This document shows positions 60,326-64,000 of a stretch of DNA of 64,000 nt, piece after piece. Location of the stretch: the NCBI GenBank assembly GCA_000497835.1, contig KI547171.1, positions 254,866 to 318,865 of the forward strand, read 5' to 3'. The notes below the pieces were generated by a model that was not told where the DNA came from, searched no databases, and saw only the letters and a list, made by a program, of their open reading frames with translations. Within the stretch, counting starts at the first letter, position 1. Each line of letters opens with the position of its first letter. Position numbers and translations under genes: made by a program. This stretch comes from a gamma proteobacterium L18. Lineage in GTDB: Bacteria > Pseudomonadota > Gammaproteobacteria > Pseudomonadales > Pseudomonadaceae.

Positions 60326-61192
60326 TCAGGCTCCTTCGGCCAGGATCGGGTTGCGCAGCAGGCCGACGTTTTCGATTTCCACTTCCACCACGTCACCGGC
60401 CTTCATCCACAGTTGCGGGGTGCGCGCCTGGCCGACGCCGGCCGGGGTGCCCATGGCGATGACGTCGCCCGGTTCCAGGGTCAGGCATTCGGACAGCAGC
60501 GAGATGGTTTCGGCCACCGACCAGATCATGTCGCTGGTGGTGGCGTCCTGCATGATCTCGCCGTTCAGGCGGCACTGGATGCGCAGGCCGGTGGCGCCGG
60601 CAGGCAGCTCGTCAGCGGTGACCACGACCGGGCCCAGGGCGCCGGTGTCGTCGAAGTTCTTGCCGATGGTCCACTGCGGGGTGCGCTTCTGGTAGTCACG
60701 TACCGACATGTCGTTGAAGCAGGTGTAGCCGAACACGTAGTCCAAGGCATCGGCCTGGGCCACATGGCGTGGCACCTTGGCGCCGATGACCACGGCAAGC
60801 TCCGCCTCGAAGTCGAAGCGCTCGGAGACCTTGGGCAGGCGGCCGGCCACTTCGTGGGCCATCAGCGAGGTTTTGCCACGGTAGAAGAACCACGGGTATT
60901 CAGGCTTGCCGCGACCGCTTTCGTTGGCGTGGTCGAAGTAGTTCAGGCCCAGGCAGATAGTCTTGCCCGGCTCGGGCACCAGCGGCGCCAGTTGCAGGTC
61001 AATCAGCGGCAGGCGCGGGGCCTGGCTGTCGGCGGCGGCCAGGGCCGCTTCGTTCAGGTCGATGCCTTGTTCCAGTGCCTGGCGCAGGTCGGCCGGTACG
61101 TGGGGCAGGGCGGCGTTGAGGTCGATGACCTGGTCGCCTTCGATCAGGCCCAGGCGTGGGGTGCCATTGTGCAGAAAGGTGGTGAATTTCAT
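60326..61192 (-). CDS. Fumarylacetoacetate hydrolase (FAH) family protein
   Basis: Predicted 288-aa enzyme: TICLGLNYFDHANESG, metal-binding FDFEAELAVVIGAKVP, and VFGYTCFNDMSVRDYQKR match the FAH family that hydrolyses or isomerises meta-cleavage products, such as acylpyruvate hydrolases and hydratase/isomerases. Three bases from the hydroxylase gene and two from the dioxygenase gene. Likely acts directly on the ring-cleavage product. Confidence 0.87.
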   Translation of the reverse strand: MKFTTFLHNGTPRLGLIEGDQVIDLNAALPHVPADLRQALEQGIDLNEAALAAADSQAPRLPLIDLQLAPLVPEPGKTICLGLNYFDHANESGRGKPEYPWFFYRGKTSLMAHEVAGRLPKVSERFDFEAELAVVIGAKVPRHVAQADALDYVFGYTCFNDMSVRDYQKRTPQWTIGKNFDDTGALGPVVVTADELPAGATGLRIQCRLNGEIMQDATTSDMIWSVAETISLLSECLTLEPGDVIAMGTPAGVGQARTPQLWMKAGDVVEVEIENVGLLRNPILAEGA

Positions 61193-61194
61193 TG

Positions 61195-62100
61195 TTATTG
61201 TCCTTGCTCTGGGGAGGTGAAGAAGATGTTGCGCTGGGCGTCCTTGAGGGCCGCTGACGGCGGTTGGGAGATGCCCCACTGGTCCACGCGGCCTTCGGGC
61301 CAGGTCCAGTCGCCCGGCGCGCCGGCCTGGTAGCTGTCGTCGATCTGCTCGACGTCGGCGGTGTATTCGATGACTTCGCCGAACGGGCCGATGAAGTAGT
61401 TGAACGCATTGTTGCCGGGGCCATGGCGGCCTGGGCCCCATTCAATCGGGTGCTGGGCGTCGCGCATGCGGCCACCGCCGCGCATCACCGATTCCAGGTC
61501 GGGCATCAGGAAGGCGATGTGGTTGAGCGCGTCGTTGTCGGTCACGCCCAGGGCGATGGAGTGGTGGTCGCGGTCGCAGTTGAGGAAGGCCATGATCTTG
61601 GTGCGGTCGGACAGGCGGAAGTCCAGCACGCGCTCGAAGAAGGCCTGGGACTGCGCCACGTCGTGGCTGTTGAGTACCGCGTGGGCCAGGCGGATGGGGC
61701 GGTCGCTGGCTTCGAAGGCCTGGCCGCGCTCGTCGCCGTGCACCACGCGCAGGATGCGGCCGTGGGGGTCGCGCAGGGTCAGGGCGATGCCGCCGCCCGG
61801 CTCGCTCACGCTGACCTGGTCTTCAATGATCTGCCCGCCGTTGGCCAGCGCCGCTTCGCGAATCTGCCCCAGGGCGTCGGCATCGCGGGCGCGCAGGGTG
61901 ACGTTGCGGATGGCCAGGTGGTCGGCCTGGTGCAGCGCCAGCAGGTGGTGATCGGCGCCGGTGCCCTTGAGGTAAAGGGCGGTGTCGGTGCGGGCGGCGA
62001 TGTCCAGGTGCCAGACGCGGGTGTAGAAGTCCTCCGCGAGTGCCAGGTCCGGTACGTCCAGCGCAACGCTGCGCAATGCCTGAATCCATTTGGAAGCCAT
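61195..62100 (-). CDS. Extradiol ring-cleavage dioxygenase (type I, VOC family)
   Basis: Predicted 301-aa two-domain VOC protein. The C-terminal domain has the complete 2-His-1-Glu iron site: His140 (RLAHAVLNSHDV), His194 (DALNHIAFLMPD) and Glu245 (GEVIEYTADVEQ). The N-terminal domain is a non-catalytic repeat. This is the architecture of catechol 2,3-dioxygenase and 2,3-dihydroxybiphenyl dioxygenase, opening a catechol next to the diol. Gene order with hydroxylase and FAH hydrolase gives a classic meta-cleavage sequence. Confidence 0.88.
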   Translation of the reverse strand: MASKWIQALRSVALDVPDLALAEDFYTRVWHLDIAARTDTALYLKGTGADHHLLALHQADHLAIRNVTLRARDADALGQIREAALANGGQIIEDQVSVSEPGGGIALTLRDPHGRILRVVHGDERGQAFEASDRPIRLAHAVLNSHDVAQSQAFFERVLDFRLSDRTKIMAFLNCDRDHHSIALGVTDNDALNHIAFLMPDLESVMRGGGRMRDAQHPIEWGPGRHGPGNNAFNYFIGPFGEVIEYTADVEQIDDSYQAGAPGDWTWPEGRVDQWGISQPPSAALKDAQRNIFFTSPEQGQ

Positions 62101-62103
62101 AAA

Positions 62104-63150
62104 TCAACCCCTGCCTGTGTGAGTCGAGAGTGCGAGAAAACGTTGGGCGTTGCCGTGCAGCAGCGCCTGGATATCGGTGTCGTTCAGGCCGCATTCGGCC
62201 AGGCGTGCCACGGGTGTGCGTTCGTGGAAATTGAACGGGTAGTCGCTGCCCAGCAGCAGTTGGCTGGCGCCGAACTTGTCGATCAGGTGGCGCAGGGTCG
62301 GGGCGTCGAATACCTGGGTGTCGAAGTACAGCTGGCGCGCCTGCTCGCTGGGCGAAACGGCGATGCTGTCGCGCAGGGTGGGAAAGGTTTTCCAGCCTTG
62401 TTCCAGGCGCGGCAGCAATGAGGCGAAGGTGCCGCCGCCGTGGCTGAAGGCCAGGCGCAGGCCGGGGCAGTCACGCAGCAGGTTGCCGGTAATCACTGCA
62501 GCGGCGGCCAGGCCGACGTCGCTGGGGTAGGCCAGCACTTGCTGCAACTGCGCAGGGCCGCTGAGGCGGTCCATGCCGCAGGGCTTGAGGGCGTGCACGA
62601 ACACCGGCACGTCCAGCGCCACGCAGGCCTGGAAGAAGGGGCGCAGGCTGGGGTCGGCCAGGGTCAGGCCGTTGATGTTGCTGCCCAGCTCGACCGCGAC
62701 CATGCCCAAGGTGCTCACGGCGTATTCGAGTTCGGCGATGGCCAGGTCAACGTCCTGCAGCGGCACGGCGGCCATGCCCAGCAAGGCACCGCCACTTTCG
62801 TCGCACAGCTGGGCAATGGATTCGTTGATATAACGCAGCAGGGGTTGGGCGTGGTGCGCCGGCATCCAGTAGCTGAGCAGTTCGGGCATCGGCGAGATGA
62901 CCTGGTGCGCCAGGCCCATGCCCGGCAGGTCGGCCAGGCGGCGTGGCAGGCTCCAGCATTGGTCGGACACGGTGCGGTACTGCTTGCCGTCGATCATCAC
63001 GTGGCAGTGGCAATGGCCATCGTGGGAGGGCGCCTGCAGCATGGAGGGCCAGCCGGCAGGTACATGCTTGTCGGCCCAGGCGGGGAACTGGCCGGGGACG
63101 AAGTGGGCGTGGATATCGGTGCCCAGGTCTTTAGCGAGCTGGAAGGTCAT
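62104..63150 (-). CDS. ACMSD-like amidohydrolase (decarboxylase/hydrolase of the amidohydrolase-2 family)
   Basis: Predicted 348-aa protein with ligands H-x-H in DIHAHFVPGQF (His14, His16), His in PVFVHALKPCG, His in AFSHGGGTFAS and Asp in LLGSDYPFNF, as in 2-amino-3-carboxymuconate semialdehyde decarboxylase and related decarboxylases or hydratases. First gene of the six-gene operon, with a 139-base AT-rich promoter region upstream. Decarboxylation or hydrolysis of an aromatic acid or a ring-cleavage product is likely. Confidence 0.83.
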   Translation of the reverse strand: MTFQLAKDLGTDIHAHFVPGQFPAWADKHVPAGWPSMLQAPSHDGHCHCHVMIDGKQYRTVSDQCWSLPRRLADLPGMGLAHQVISPMPELLSYWMPAHHAQPLLRYINESIAQLCDESGGALLGMAAVPLQDVDLAIAELEYAVSTLGMVAVELGSNINGLTLADPSLRPFFQACVALDVPVFVHALKPCGMDRLSGPAQLQQVLAYPSDVGLAAAAVITGNLLRDCPGLRLAFSHGGGTFASLLPRLEQGWKTFPTLRDSIAVSPSEQARQLYFDTQVFDAPTLRHLIDKFGASQLLLGSDYPFNFHERTPVARLAECGLNDTDIQALLHGNAQRFLALSTHTGRG

Positions 63151-63289
63151 GGTGATGGCTGTTTTTATGATTGTGTGGAAAGATCCTATATAAAATGATT
63201 TTTATCGGCAATATAAAATATTAAAAAATGCTGTATCGGTTTTCGTACAACATCCCAGGCCCCGTTCATGGGGGCCTGGACGCTGCTGT

Positions 63290-63715
63290 TCAGCGTGCCG
63301 CCAGGCCCGCCGAGTCGATGCCTGCAGTCACAATCAGCTCGTCCTCATCGCCTGTCCCACCCGATGCGCCAATGGCCCCCAGCACGTTGCCGGAAGCGTC
63401 TAGCACCAGCATTGCGCCGGTTTGCGGAATAAACGGGTGGCTGGAGCTGGTGGCGATCGAGCCGAAGAAAGCTGGCATTTCACTGGCTTTCTTTGCTAAT
63501 AATCGAGTGTTGGCGCCCATGCCGATGGCGGCGCAGGCCTTGCCGGTGGCGATGGTCATGCGCAGGGCGGTGGCCCCATCCTCACGGGCGGCAGTGATCA
63601 CGGTGCCAGCGGCATCCACCACGACAATGGCCATGGGCCGGAACTGATGGCTGCGTGCGGCCTGCAAGGCGCCGCGCAGAGCGGCCTGAGCCTGATCGAG
63701 GGTAAGGGTAGGCAT
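63290..63715 (-). CDS. HbpS/GlcG (DUF336) family protein
   Basis: Predicted 141-aa protein starting MPTLTLDQAQAALRGALQAA with the conserved PMAIVVVDAAGTVITAARED and GAMLVLDASGNVLGAIGASG segments. Family members bind haem or small ligands and often accompany glycolate, diol or aromatic catabolic genes; role poorly defined. Divergent from the GntR regulator. Confidence 0.82.
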   Translation of the reverse strand: MPTLTLDQAQAALRGALQAARSHQFRPMAIVVVDAAGTVITAAREDGATALRMTIATGKACAAIGMGANTRLLAKKASEMPAFFGSIATSSSHPFIPQTGAMLVLDASGNVLGAIGASGGTGDEDELIVTAGIDSAGLAAR

Positions 63716-63823
63716 GACGGTTCCTTTTTATATATTAAATGAACGGTGTGGCTGTATCTGATATGATTGGCTGCGCAATCGCAACCCCGACTGCTTGTTT
63801 TTCATTCTCTGGTGCACCTACCC

Positions 63824-64000
63824 ATGGCTCGAACCCCTGCTGTCAGCATCGATAATCGCCCCTCCACCCGCGCCACCGACCTCTATGATCAGTTGCGCGC
63901 TGACTTGATCAACGGTCAGCTGGAGCCGGGCAGCAAGCTGGTGATCGATGCCTTGGCGGGTCGCTACGCCACCAGCGCCACGCCGTTGCGCGAAGCGCTG
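63824..64000 (+). CDS. GntR family regulator, N-terminal part (runs off the window)
   Basis: The 59 visible codons encode the start of a GntR winged HTH: TDLYDQLRADLINGQLEPGS, LVIDALAGRYATSATPLREA. Probably FadR/FCD subfamily. It is divergent from the HbpS gene and the catabolic operon, the usual place for the controlling repressor. The 108-base intergenic region contains AT-rich stretches (TATATATTAAA and TGATATGAT) that could be its operator. Confidence 0.85.
   Translation, partial: MARTPAVSIDNRPSTRATDLYDQLRADLINGQLEPGSKLVIDALAGRYATSATPLREAL

Noticed and set aside
1-64000. CRISPR array, tRNA/rRNA genes, IS elements or prophage genes
   Set aside because: Repeats seen are palindromic and irregularly spaced, not direct repeats with unique spacers; no transposase, integrase or RNA gene signature was recognised on either strand.

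Overview
The window looks like a chromosomal segment of a Pseudomonas species of the fluorescens/putida lineage. This rests on high GC content, abundant genus-typical palindromic repeats, a wss-type cellulose operon, a Fiu/PiuA-type receptor next to a Sel1-repeat gene, and DUF2986 and DUF3077 small proteins. No rRNA, tRNA, CRISPR array, IS element or prophage was recognised.

Layout. 0-6 kb: a DipZ-like CcdA/thioredoxin fusion, an M24 peptidase homologue, a bestrophin and a small hypothetical gene. Two of the divergent intergenic regions here carry the same palindrome (CGCTATAT-N8-ATATAGCG). They are followed by the scar of a deleted sugar-uptake locus. 5.4-12 kb: a TetR regulator divergent from a set of secreted or periplasmic hydrolases and binding proteins (NylB-like hydrolase, PotF-like binding protein, TorF porin, CocE/NonD hydrolase, DUF3237). 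12-21 kb: a siderophore receptor, Sel1 protein, quinone oxidoreductase, succinate-semialdehyde-type dehydrogenase with LysR regulator, and a lone acetolactate synthase. 21-25 kb: a PAP2 phosphatase, an OprB porin remnant, a response regulator with a degenerate receiver, a large unknown secreted protein, and a giant inverted repeat.

25.7-43 kb, minus strand: a nearly complete wss (acetylated cellulose) operon, wssA to wssI, mostly joined by 1-19 nt overlaps. A FleQ-like site lies upstream and a LuxR-type response regulator/7TM histidine kinase pair lies downstream. wssI appears to carry a 1-base frameshift near its start, and no wssJ is seen. 43.9-47.7 kb: LysR/SDR, small proteins, a GNAT enzyme, many repeats and gene fragments.

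47.8-64 kb: the most interesting region. A KstD-like flavoprotein and a TIM-barrel isomerase/epimerase diverge from a twin operator. Next come a GH3 beta-glucosidase, a GH106-like (alpha-L-rhamnosidase-type) hydrolase and a membrane protein, then a tight six-gene operon: ACMSD-like amidohydrolase, extradiol (VOC) dioxygenase, FAH-family hydrolase, MhpA-like hydroxylase, a second amidohydrolase and an HSL-type esterase. A HbpS/GlcG-like gene and a divergent GntR regulator complete it. Together they suggest deglycosylation of a plant rhamno-glucoside (for example a flavonoid glycoside), then hydroxylation, meta-cleavage and hydrolysis of the aglycone. The substrate is inferred, not shown.
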